DNA from: Magnetospira sp.
GTDB lineage: Bacteria; Pseudomonadota; Alphaproteobacteria; Rhodospirillales; Magnetospiraceae
Assembly (NCBI GenBank): GCA_028277325.1
Contig: JANQGL010000153.1
Location: forward strand, 1-6,938
Length of the DNA: 6,938 nt
Reading direction: 5' to 3'
The stretch's first letter is position 1, and each line of letters begins with the position of its first letter. A model generated the notes under the pieces. The model did no database searches and was not told the origin of the DNA. It saw nothing but the letters and a program-made list of their open reading frames with translations. The position numbers and the translations under genes were made by a program. This document shows, in pieces, positions 1 to 6,355 of this stretch.

Positions 1-674
1 GCCCGGAAGGCGTGCTCGTCGGTGATGTCGTCGCCGAAATAGACCGGCAGGTGGCGGTCGTCGCCGAGCCCCAGCACGTCGAGCAGGTGCAGCACCGCCT
101 TGCCCTTGTCCCAGTCGATGTTGGGCTGCAGCTCGAACACCATCTTGCCGGGGGTCACCTTGAGGTCGTCGTGCGCCGCCAGGAGGTCGTCGACCACCCG
201 CCTGACGGCGGCCGCGCCCTCGGCGTCGGCGTTGCGGTAGTGGACCGCCACCGAGGCCGCCTTGGGCTCGATCTGGGCGCCGGGCAGCGGGCCGACCCGC
301 TCCGCCACGACGGCCTTCACGCGGTCGAGCAGGGGGCCGAAGTCGGTGCCGTGGTCGAGCGCGACGGCCCGTCCGTCGGGGCCGGCGATGTCGAACCCGT
401 GCGAGCCGGCGTACCAGAGGTTGTCCAGCCCGACCAGCGCCCGGACGTCCGGGCGGTCGCGCCCCGAGACCACGGCGACCGGCAGACGACCGGCCAGGTC
501 GCGGACGATCCCCCGCATGCGGTCGTCCATCACCGCCAGTTCGGGACGCGCCACGATGGGGGTGAGGGTGCCGTCGTAGTCCAGGAACAGGACCGGGACG
601 CGGCCGCCGATCCGCCGGCGCAGCGGTTCGGGGGCGTCGAGGGCGAGGGGGAGGCTGGAAACGGTTCTGGTCAT
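1..674 (-). CDS. otsB: Trehalose-6-phosphate phosphatase (OtsB), 3' end cut by window edge
   Basis: It removes phosphate from trehalose 6-phosphate to give trehalose, the second step of the OtsA/OtsB route to this osmoprotectant, in the cytoplasm. Reading leftward from ATG at 674 gives 224 residues without a stop. The HAD-superfamily motifs are in order: LDYDGTLTPI (31-40, nucleophile D32 and acid/base D34), VSGR (69-72), GSHGFD (90-95), GKMVFELQP (176-184), DWDKGKAV (187-194) and FGDDITDEHAF (213-223, metal-binding aspartates). Family members are about 240-270 residues, so only the last few dozen residues lie outside the window. No strong Shine-Dalgarno precedes the ATG, but the start fits the usual distance to the first motif. 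The gene diverges from the radical SAM gene. An otsA partner might lie to the left but cannot be seen. The identification is firm. Confidence 0.95.
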   Translation of the reverse strand, partial: MTRTVSSLPLALDAPEPLRRRIGGRVPVLFLDYDGTLTPIVARPELAVMDDRMRGIVRDLAGRLPVAVVSGRDRPDVRALVGLDNLWYAGSHGFDIAGPDGRAVALDHGTDFGPLLDRVKAVVAERVGPLPGAQIEPKAASVAVHYRNADAEGAAAVRRVVDDLLAAHDDLKVTPGKMVFELQPNIDWDKGKAVLHLLDVLGLGDDRHLPVYFGDDITDEHAFR

Positions 675-725
675 GGCGCGGACAGTTTATGATCCGCCGA
701 GGGTCCGTCAAACGGAAACCGCCAC
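675..725. promoter_or_regulatory. Divergent intergenic region, otsB / radical SAM gene
   Basis: These 51 bp separate two divergently transcribed starts and must hold at least part of both promoters or leaders. An AT-rich patch at 685-694 (GTTTATGATC) is the only -10-like stretch, and I see no convincing -35 partner on either strand. The radical SAM start is preceded by a weak GGAAA Shine-Dalgarno at 714-718, and otsB has no clear one. The call rests on gene arrangement rather than on recognised sites. Confidence 0.35.
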
Positions 726-1613
726 ATGTTCGGTGACGTTTTGTATGACATGCCGCTGTACCGGCCGCCCAGCGAGGGCGACAACCTGATCGTCCAGGCG
801 ACGCTCGGCTGTTCGTTCGACGGCTGCAGCTTCTGTTCCATGTACAAGGCCAAGCGCTATCTGGCGCGGCCGCTCGACGCCGTGCGGGGCGACATCGACC
901 GCCTGGCGGCGATGCGGCCGCAGGCGCACCGGGTGTTCCTGGCCGACGGCGACGCCCTGGCGCTGCCGGCGGACCATCTGCTGGCGCTGCTCGGTCACCT
1001 GCGGGCGCGGCTGCCGAACCTGGCCCGGGTGTCCTGCTACGCGACCCCGATCAACCTGCTGCGCAAGACCGAGGACGACCTGAAAGCCCTGCGGGCGGGC
1101 GGCCTGAGCCTGCTCTACGTGGGGATCGAATCCGGCTCGGCCGACATCCTGCGCCGCGTCCGCAAGGGCACCACCCCGCAGGCGATGGCGCGCGGCCTCC
1201 TGCGCGCCCATGCGGCGGGACTGAGGGTCTCGGCGACGGTGGTCCTGGGGCTCGGCGGGCGGACCTTCTGGGAAGACCACGTCGACGGCACGGCGGCGCT
1301 GGTCAACCGGGTGCCGCTGACCTTCCTGTCGACCCTGCAGCTGTACCTGGAAGAGACCGTGGTCGCGCGCTTCCTGGACAAGTTCGGCGATCCGTTCGAA
1401 CCGCAGGACGACGCCGGCATCCTCGACGAACAGGCCCGCCTGATCGCCGCCCTCGATCCGCCGCGCCCGCTCATCTTCCGGTCCAATCACGCCTCCAACG
1501 CGCTGGCCCTGGCCGGCAACCTGCCGCGCGACCGCGACCGCCTGCTGGCCGCCCTTGACTCCGCCCGACGCGGACAGCTCGGCCTGCGCCCCGCGTTCCT
1601 GCGCGGACTCTAG
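726..1613 (+). CDS. Radical SAM protein of unknown substrate
   Basis: The 295-residue protein should bind a [4Fe-4S] cluster and cleave S-adenosylmethionine to a 5'-deoxyadenosyl radical; the reaction it drives is not known to me. The cluster motif is C29-x4-C34-x2-C37 within ATLGCSFDGCSFCSMYK, one residue longer in the first gap than the usual CX3CX2C. Further family features are ADGD (73-76), YVGIESGS (131-138, the SAM-contacting strand region), a VVLGLGG glycine stretch (172-178) and a conserved-looking C-terminal FRSNHASN (251-258). I see no extra auxiliary-cluster domain, signal peptide or membrane segment. It resembles the small stand-alone Elp3/MiaB-like radical SAM proteins often listed only as 'radical SAM protein'. 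The start has a weak GGAAA about 8 bases upstream. It lies next to the hydrogenase operon but is separated from it by 464 bp and a composition change, so a shared role is not implied. Confidence 0.85.
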   Translation: MFGDVLYDMPLYRPPSEGDNLIVQATLGCSFDGCSFCSMYKAKRYLARPLDAVRGDIDRLAAMRPQAHRVFLADGDALALPADHLLALLGHLRARLPNLARVSCYATPINLLRKTEDDLKALRAGGLSLLYVGIESGSADILRRVRKGTTPQAMARGLLRAHAAGLRVSATVVLGLGGRTFWEDHVDGTAALVNRVPLTFLSTLQLYLEETVVARFLDKFGDPFEPQDDAGILDEQARLIAALDPPRPLIFRSNHASNALALAGNLPRDRDRLLAALDSARRGQLGLRPAFLRGL

Positions 1614-1642
1614 TGGATAGAGCCGGAGTGGATAGAGCCGGA
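1613..1642 (+). repeat. 15-bp tandem direct repeat, two copies
   Basis: The unit GTGGATAGAGCCGGA occurs twice back to back, at 1613-1627 and 1628-1642. The first copy begins on the last base of the radical SAM stop codon (TAG, 1611-1613). The copies are identical, which suggests a recent local duplication, probably by slippage. No function is evident. Confidence 0.85.
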
Positions 1643-1979
1643 CGTCGCCGCCGGTCGGTCTTCGAAGGATCGTTTCGGGTCCGCGCGATGGCGCGGGACG
1701 CCTCCGTTCTCCGTCCGGGGCGCGGGCGGGTATTGATTATATTTTTTGCATAACCTGAAATGCGCACGTTTTCAACAATAAGGCGCCTCGTTTGTAGGCA
1801 TTTTATAGTAATGCAGGCCGTCATTTTTATTATCATATAACATTATAAAAAATAAAATGGGAAAAATGCCGTTCAATGTGTTATGTGTAAAAAAAAGTAT
1901 GCAGGAATAGTTGGGAAGACGCAGGTGATTATGACATTTAACAGATATATGAGATATTTTTCGTCCCGCCCTGCGTTCT

Positions 1980-1993
1980 TTGATTATGATAAT
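1980..1993 (+). promoter_or_regulatory. Possible FNR/FixK-like (or Fur-like) site upstream of hupS
   Basis: TTGAT-TATG-ATAAT matches the FNR/FixK consensus TTGAT-N4-ATCAA at 8 of 10 positions: the left half is perfect and the right half is 3 of 5. The overlapping GATTATGATAAT (1982-1993) also matches two adjacent GATAAT hexamers of a Fur-type box at 11 of 12 positions, but the third, inverted hexamer is absent. The site ends 84 bases before the hupS ATG. In such an AT-rich stretch chance matches are common, so this is only a candidate. Confidence 0.2.
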
Positions 1994-2066
1994 TTGATCA
2001 CATTAGAATGATTGCTTGCAGCGACTGACGTCGCCGCACCTGTCGGGACCGGACGCACGATGGTTT

Positions 2067-2074
2067 GGGGAGGG
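2067..2074 (+). promoter_or_regulatory. Ribosome binding site that decides the hupS start
   Basis: GGGGAGGG lies directly before the ATG at 2078. No comparable purine run precedes the in-frame alternatives ATG 2060 or TTG 2012. The ATG at 2078 also places the twin-arginine motif at residues 18-24, as usual for hydrogenase small subunits. The frame stays open upstream only because the leader is GC-rich. Confidence 0.75.
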
Positions 2075-2077
2075 AAC

Positions 2078-3163
2078 ATGCCAGCCGGAACGGAGAGCTT
2101 CTACGACGTGATTCGGCGCCAGGGGATCTCGCGCCGCAATTTCATGAGATTCTGCAGCCTGACCGCGGCGTCGCTCGGTCTCGGCCCGGCGTTCGTACCG
2201 AGGATCGCCAGCGCGATGGAGACCAAGCCCCGCATTCCGGTGATCTGGATGCACGGCCTGGAATGCACCTGCTGTTCCGAAAGCTTCATCCGATCGGCCC
2301 ATCCGCTGGTCAAGGACGTGGTCCTGTCGATGATCTCGCTCGATTACGACGACACCATCATGGCCGCCGCCGGACATCAGGCAGAAGAGATCCTCGAGCA
2401 GGTGCGCACCACCCACAAGGGCGGCTACATCCTGGCCGTCGAGGGCAACCCGCCGCTCAAGGACGGCGGCATCCACTGCCTGCCCGGCGGGCGGCCGTTC
2501 GTCGACAAGCTGACCGAAATGGCGGCCGACTCCATGGCCGTGGTGGCCTGGGGCTCCTGCGCATCCTGGGGCTGCGTGCAGGCGGCGCGGCCCAATCCGA
2601 CCCAGGCGACGCCGGTCGACAAGGTCGTCACCGGCAAGCCGGTCATCAAGGTGCCGGGCTGTCCGCCGATCGCCGAGGTGATGACCGGCGTGCTGACCTA
2701 CGTCCTGACCTTCGACCGGCTGCCGGCGCTGGACCGCCAGGGTCGCCCGAAGATGTTCTATTCGCAGCGCATCCACGACAAGTGCTACCGCCGTCCGCAT
2801 TTCGACGCCGGCCAGTTCGTCGAGCAATGGGACGACGACGGGGCCCGCAAGGGCTTCTGTCTCTACAAGATGGGCTGCAAGGGGCCGACCACCTACAACG
2901 CCTGTTCGACCGTCCGCTGGAACGACGGGGTCTCGTTCCCGATCCAGTCCGGCCACGGCTGCATCGGCTGCTCGGAAGACGCGTTCTGGGACAACGGGCC
3001 GTTCTACGCCCGGCTGTCCGACATCAATGCCTTTCCGGTCGAGGGCAACGCCGACACCATCGGCGGGACCGTCGCCGCGGTCGCCGGCGGCGCGGTGGCG
3101 GCCCATGCCGCGGTCAGCATCGTCAAGCGTGCCGCCGAGAAAAAAGACCACGACACCGAATAA
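2078..3163 (+). CDS. hupS: Uptake [NiFe] hydrogenase small subunit, O2-tolerant (six-Cys) type
   Basis: This subunit carries the electron relay of three iron-sulfur clusters from the HupL active site to the membrane cytochrome HupC. It has 361 residues. The Tat signal SRRNFMR is at 18-24, followed by a hydrophobic stretch and a likely cut after ASA (44-46). Proximal cluster ligands are C63, C65, C66, C161, C166 and C195: six cysteines in ECTCCSE (62-68), GSCASWGC (159-166) and PGC (193-195). C65 and C166 are the two extra cysteines of the [4Fe-3S] cluster, and E122 corresponds to the nearby conserved glutamate. The distal cluster uses H233, C236, C261 and C267. The medial [3Fe-4S] cluster uses C276, C295 and C298, with P288 in place of a fourth cysteine. 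A C-terminal hydrophobic helix (about 326-349) anchors the protein on the periplasmic side. These residues match E. coli HyaA mature numbering, as recalled, plus 46. It is the first gene of the operon. The family is certain; O2 tolerance is inferred from the cysteines. Confidence 0.98.
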   Translation: MPAGTESFYDVIRRQGISRRNFMRFCSLTAASLGLGPAFVPRIASAMETKPRIPVIWMHGLECTCCSESFIRSAHPLVKDVVLSMISLDYDDTIMAAAGHQAEEILEQVRTTHKGGYILAVEGNPPLKDGGIHCLPGGRPFVDKLTEMAADSMAVVAWGSCASWGCVQAARPNPTQATPVDKVVTGKPVIKVPGCPPIAEVMTGVLTYVLTFDRLPALDRQGRPKMFYSQRIHDKCYRRPHFDAGQFVEQWDDDGARKGFCLYKMGCKGPTTYNACSTVRWNDGVSFPIQSGHGCIGCSEDAFWDNGPFYARLSDINAFPVEGNADTIGGTVAAVAGGAVAAHAAVSIVKRAAEKKDHDTE

Positions 3164-3164
3164 G

Positions 3165-3177
3165 CCGGCGCCGCCGG
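3165..3177 (+). other. Short GC hairpin in the hupS-hupL spacer
   Basis: CCGGC at 3165-3169 and GCCGG at 3173-3177 can form a 5-bp all-GC stem with a 3-base loop. It begins two bases after the hupS stop and ends just before the hupL ribosome binding site (AGGAGG, 3183-3188). It could stabilise or separate message segments, or affect the S:L ratio. It has no U-run, so it is not a standard terminator, and chance formation in GC-rich DNA is quite possible. Confidence 0.35.
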
Positions 3178-3198
3178 GATTGAGGAGGACTTCACGAC

Positions 3199-4992
3199 AT
3201 GGCGACGATCAGCACGCCCAACGGCTTCACTCTGGACTCCGGCGGCCGCCGGGTGGTGGTCGATCCGGTGACCCGGATCGAGGGGCACCTGCGCCTGGAG
3301 GTCAACGTCGACGGCGACAACGTCATCCGCAACGCGGTGTCCACCGGCACCATGTGGCGCGGCCTGGAACTGATCCTCAAGGGACGCGACCCGCGCGACG
3401 CCTGGGCCTTCACCCAGCGCATCTGCGGCGTCTGCACCGGCACCCACGCGCTGACCTCGGTGCGCACGGTGGAGGATGCCCTGGGCATCGACATCCCCGA
3501 GAACGCCAACACCATCCGCAACATCATGCAGCTCACCCTGTACGTGCAGGACCACCTGGTGCACTTCTACCACCTGCACGCCCTCGACTGGGTGGACGTG
3601 GTGTCGGCGCTGAACGCCGACCCCAAGGCCACCTCGGCGCTCGCCCAGTCGATTTCCAGGTGGCCGCTGTCGTCGCCCGGATACTTCCGGGACGTTCAGG
3701 GACGCCTGAAGGCGTTCGTGGAGTCCGGACAGCTCGGCCCGTTCCGCAACGCCTATTGGGGACACGCCGCCTACAAACTGCCGCCCGAGGCCAACCTGAT
3801 GGCGGTCGCCCACTATCTGGAGGCGCTCGATTTCCAGAAGGAGATCGTCAAGATCCACACCATCTTCGGCGGCAAGAACCCGCACCCCAACTGGCTGGTC
3901 GGCGGCGTGCCCTGCGCCATCAACCTGGACGGCACCGGGGCGGTCGGCGCGATCAACATGGAGCGCCTGAATCTGGTCTCGTCGATCATCGACCGCAGCC
4001 TGGCGTTCATCGAGCAGGTCTACATCCCCGACCTGCTGGCCATCGCCTCGTTCTACAAGGACTGGCTGCACGGCGGCGGCCTGGCGTCGCGGAGCCTGTT
4101 GTCCTACGGCGACATCCCGGAACACGCCAACGACTACTCGGCGGCCAGCCTGCGGATGCCGCGCGGCGCCATCGTCGACGGCGACCTGTCGACCGTCCAC
4201 GAGGTGGACCTCAAGGACCCGGAGCAGATCCAGGAGTTCGTGGCCCATTCCTGGTACAGCTACGACGACGAGACGCGCGGCCTGCATCCGTTCGACGGGG
4301 TGACCGAGCCCGATTTCGCGCTCGGTCCGAACACCAAGGGCGACGCCAGCCACATCCGGGAGCTGGACGAATCCGCCAAGTATTCCTGGCTCAAGGCGCC
4401 GCGCTGGCGCGGCCACGCCATGGAGGTGGGCCCCCTGGCCCGCTGGGTGATCGGCTACGCGCAGGGCAAGCCGGAGTTCAAGGAGCCGGTGGAGGCCACC
4501 CTGCGGCACCTGGACGCCCCGGTCTCGGCGCTGTTCTCGGCCCTCGGGCGGACCGCCGCGCGCGGCCTGGAGTGCCAGTGGACGGCGCACGAGTTGAAGC
4601 ATTTCTTCGACAAGCTGATGGCCAGCCTCAAGGCCGGCGACACGGCGACCGCCAACACCGAGCTGTGGGACCCGTCGGAGTGGCCGGACGGCGCGCGCGG
4701 GGCCGGCTTCACCGAGGCGCCGCGCGGCGCCCTGGGCCACTGGGTGGAGATCGCCGGCGGACGGATCAAGAACTATCAATGCGTCGTCCCGACCACCTGG
4801 AACGGCTCGCCGCGCGATCCGCAGGGGAACATCGGCGCCTTCGAGGCGGCGCTGCTGGACACCCCGCTGGCCGATCCGCACCGGCCCTTGGAAATCCTGC
4901 GCACCATCCATTCGTTCGATCCCTGCCTCGCCTGCTCGACCCACGTGATGAGCCCCGACGGCCGGGAAATGACCGCGGTCAGCGTGCGCTGA
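3199..4992 (+). CDS. hupL: Uptake [NiFe] hydrogenase large (catalytic) subunit
   Basis: HupL holds the Ni-Fe(CN)2CO centre that splits H2 into protons and electrons. It has 597 residues, the same length I recall for E. coli HyaB. The nickel ligands are in RICGVC (74-79: C76, C79) and DPCLAC (574-579: C576, C579). Other active-site residues seen are E28 in TRIEGH (proton path), D118, P508-R509 and D574. H582 in CSTH ends the mature protein; the following 15 residues (583-597, starting VMSPDG) are the peptide removed by the HupD protease after nickel insertion. There is no signal peptide, so it should be exported with HupS through Tat as a folded complex. A strong AGGAGG lies 10 bases before the ATG, and a 35-bp spacer separates it from hupS. 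The CTGTHALTS sequence after C79 is typical of group 1d membrane-bound enzymes. No key residue is missing. Confidence 0.98.
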   Translation: MATISTPNGFTLDSGGRRVVVDPVTRIEGHLRLEVNVDGDNVIRNAVSTGTMWRGLELILKGRDPRDAWAFTQRICGVCTGTHALTSVRTVEDALGIDIPENANTIRNIMQLTLYVQDHLVHFYHLHALDWVDVVSALNADPKATSALAQSISRWPLSSPGYFRDVQGRLKAFVESGQLGPFRNAYWGHAAYKLPPEANLMAVAHYLEALDFQKEIVKIHTIFGGKNPHPNWLVGGVPCAINLDGTGAVGAINMERLNLVSSIIDRSLAFIEQVYIPDLLAIASFYKDWLHGGGLASRSLLSYGDIPEHANDYSAASLRMPRGAIVDGDLSTVHEVDLKDPEQIQEFVAHSWYSYDDETRGLHPFDGVTEPDFALGPNTKGDASHIRELDESAKYSWLKAPRWRGHAMEVGPLARWVIGYAQGKPEFKEPVEATLRHLDAPVSALFSALGRTAARGLECQWTAHELKHFFDKLMASLKAGDTATANTELWDPSEWPDGARGAGFTEAPRGALGHWVEIAGGRIKNYQCVVPTTWNGSPRDPQGNIGAFEAALLDTPLADPHRPLEILRTIHSFDPCLACSTHVMSPDGREMTAVSVR

Positions 4993-5017
4993 GCGAGACG
5001 GACCAGGGAGACCGACC

Positions 5018-5752
5018 ATGCCCATCCATACGGCCAGCACCGTCCACGCCGACGACGCGTCCGCCGACGACACCCCGGTGGTCCGCACGTCGATCTACGT
5101 CTACGAGGCCCCGCTCCGGGCCTGGCACTGGATCAACGCCCTCGCCCTCGCCGTGCTCGCGGTGACCGGCTACTTCATCGGCAGCCCGCCGCCGAGCGTG
5201 CCCGGCGAGGCCAGCGACAGCTTCCTGTTCGGCTACATCCGCTTCATCCACTTCACCACCGGTTACGTGCTCGCGATCGGCTGGCTGGTCCGCATCTACT
5301 GGGCCTTCGTGGGCAATCACCACGCGCACCAGCTTTTCGTGTTCCCGTTCTGGCGCCGCGACTACTGGAACGGCGTGATCTGGGAGGCGAGCTGGTATGC
5401 CTTCATGCGCAGGGACCCGAAAAAGTACGTCGGCCACAACCCGCTGGCCCATTTCATGATGTTCTGGCTGTTCATGTTCGGCATGTTCTTCATGATCATC
5501 ACCGGCTTCGCCATGTACGGCGAGGCGGCGGGCATCGACAGCTGGCAGTACGCCCTGTTCGGCTGGGTGTTCGACATCTTTCCCAACAGCCAGACGGTCC
5601 ACACATGGCATCACCTGGGGATGTGGGGCTTCGTGATCTATTCCATCCTGCACGTGTACGCGGTCGTGCACGACGACATCCTGTCCCGCCAATCGATGAT
5701 CTCGACCATGATCTCCGGCGAGCGCATGTTCAAAGACAACCGCGATGACTGA
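5018..5752 (+). CDS. hupC: Ni/Fe-hydrogenase b-type cytochrome subunit
   Basis: This integral membrane di-heme cytochrome b anchors the HupSL dimer and passes its electrons to the quinone pool. The 244-residue protein has four hydrophobic segments at about 39-56, 78-98, 142-165 and 201-219. Likely heme ligands are H37 (in AWHWIN), H78 (RFIHFTTG), H198 (TWHHLG; H195 and H199 are alternatives) and H212 (ILHVYAVVHDD). The 14-residue spacing of the last pair matches the heme ligands known in Wolinella HydC. A polar N-terminal tail of about 28 residues precedes the first helix. The start has AGGGAG at 5005-5010, seven bases before ATG. The gene follows hupL by 25 bp and overlaps hupD by 8 bases. 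The equivalent genes elsewhere are hyaC and hoxZ. Confidence 0.96.
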   Translation: MPIHTASTVHADDASADDTPVVRTSIYVYEAPLRAWHWINALALAVLAVTGYFIGSPPPSVPGEASDSFLFGYIRFIHFTTGYVLAIGWLVRIYWAFVGNHHAHQLFVFPFWRRDYWNGVIWEASWYAFMRRDPKKYVGHNPLAHFMMFWLFMFGMFFMIITGFAMYGEAAGIDSWQYALFGWVFDIFPNSQTVHTWHHLGMWGFVIYSILHVYAVVHDDILSRQSMISTMISGERMFKDNRDD

Positions 5753-6350
5753 CGCCGCGCGGTCGGATCGCACCCTGATCCTGGGCATCGGCAACATCCT
5801 GTGGGCCGACGAGGGGTTCGGGGTGCGGGCGGTGGAGGAACTGCACCGGCGATACGCCTTCCCCGGCCGCGTGCGGGTGATGGACGGCGGCACCCAGGGC
5901 CTCTATCTGGTGCAATACGTGGCGGCGGTCGAAAACCTGCTGGTGTTCGACGCGGTGGACTACGGCCGCACTCCGGGCGCGATGATGGTATGGCGTGGCG
6001 AGGACGTTCCGCGGTTCACCGGCTGCAAGAAGATGAGCCTGCACCAGACCGGGTTCCAGGACGTGCTGTCGGCGGTCCTGCTGATGGGCAAGTCCCCGCG
6101 CCGCCTGACCCTGATCGGGGTGCACGCGGCCGATCTTGAAACCTGGGGCGGCACGCTCTCGCCGCCGGTGCGCCAGTGCATCGACCCGGCGGTCGACCTG
6201 GCGCTGGCCGAGCTGCGGTCCTGGGGCGTGGTCGCCGAGCAGCGCGACCGGCCCCTTGACCCGCGGCGGGACGGCCTGCTGGGCAACGGGCTCGACCTGT
6301 CCGGCTACGACCGCGCCGGCGACGCCGCGTACGACCGGTGGGAGGAGTGA
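5745..6350 (+). CDS. hupD: Hydrogenase maturation endopeptidase (HyaD/HupD family)
   Basis: It cleaves the C-terminal extension of nickel-loaded HupL, after H582, so that the active site closes and the HupSL dimer can be exported. The protein has 201 residues. The family motif GIGNILWADEGFG is at 14-26, with probable nickel-sensing ligands E23, D69 (in VFDAVDYG) and H100 (in MSLHQTGFQD). These equal E16, D62 and H93 of E. coli HybD plus seven. GVHAADLETWGGTLSP (125-140) is also typical. The ATG lies inside the end of hupC (ATGACTGA, 5745-5752) with no good Shine-Dalgarno, so translation is probably coupled to hupC. The tail after about residue 165 is polar and of no recognised type. The protein is cytoplasmic. 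Confidence 0.95.
   Translation: MTDAARSDRTLILGIGNILWADEGFGVRAVEELHRRYAFPGRVRVMDGGTQGLYLVQYVAAVENLLVFDAVDYGRTPGAMMVWRGEDVPRFTGCKKMSLHQTGFQDVLSAVLLMGKSPRRLTLIGVHAADLETWGGTLSPPVRQCIDPAVDLALAELRSWGVVAEQRDRPLDPRRDGLLGNGLDLSGYDRAGDAAYDRWEE
6340..6347 (+). promoter_or_regulatory. Ribosome binding site for hupF inside the hupD 3' end
   Basis: GGGAGGAG lies within the last codons of hupD and ends 8 bases before ATG 6356. It supports that ATG over the in-frame GTG at 6338, which overlaps this site. The ATG also places cysteine as residue 2, as HypC-type chaperones require. Confidence 0.75.
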
Positions 6351-6355
6351 TCCCC

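Larger units (their letters stand above)
1614..2077. promoter_or_regulatory. 464-bp non-coding gap with AT-rich island upstream of hupS
   Basis: No credible gene lies here. Bases 1614-1730 are GC-rich like the rest of the window. From about 1731 to 2012 the sequence becomes AT-rich (83 of 240 bases are G or C over 1741-1980), then returns to GC-rich leader up to hupS. The island contains A/T runs (1742-1747, 1847-1852, 1889-1896), a 7-bp A/T inverted repeat (TTTTTAT 1824-1830 with ATAAAAA 1845-1851), and GCAGG at 1813-1817, 1901-1905 and 1921-1925, the last two being 20 bp apart. By position it should carry the hup operon promoter. A -10-like TATGAT is at 1985-1990 without a good -35. I searched by eye for sigma-54 (GG-N10-GC), HupR (TTG-N5-CAA) and IHF (WATCAA-N4-TTR) patterns and found none matching well. 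Confidence 0.55.

Noticed and set aside
12..692. 226-residue open frame on the plus strand
   Set aside because: It lies opposite otsB, whose HAD motifs are intact. The product is a biased Val/Gly/Arg-rich antisense translation.
1679..1722. Possible terminator hairpins after the radical SAM gene (1679-1699 with a one-base bulge; 1699-1722 with a 12-base loop)
   Set aside because: Neither is followed closely by a T-run. The nearest (1742-1747) is about 20 bases beyond the second stem. Such stems are frequent in GC-rich DNA.
1781..1796. Sigma-54-like element AGGCGC-N5-TTGTA
   Set aside because: The near-invariant GC of the -12 element is GT here, the -24 element is imperfect, and it lies almost 300 bp before hupS.
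1471..1836. 121-residue open frame on the minus strand reaching into the AT-rich island
   Set aside because: It mostly mirrors the end of the radical SAM gene and its GC-rich flank. It has no domain, and the product is a patchwork of two compositions.
1731..2012. Insertion sequence or mobile element in the AT-rich island
   Set aside because: No transposase frame, convincing terminal inverted repeats or target-site duplication was seen. The only inverted repeat found is 7 bp of pure A/T.
2012..2077. Extended hupS start at TTG 2012 or ATG 2060
   Set aside because: Neither has a ribosome binding site, whereas ATG 2078 follows GGGGAGGG and gives a normal Tat signal length.
3004..5088. 694-residue open frame on the minus strand opposite hupL
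   Set aside because: It is the antisense shadow of hupL, produced by high GC content. The sense strand encodes a complete conserved protein, and the antisense product has a biased composition with no recognisable domain.
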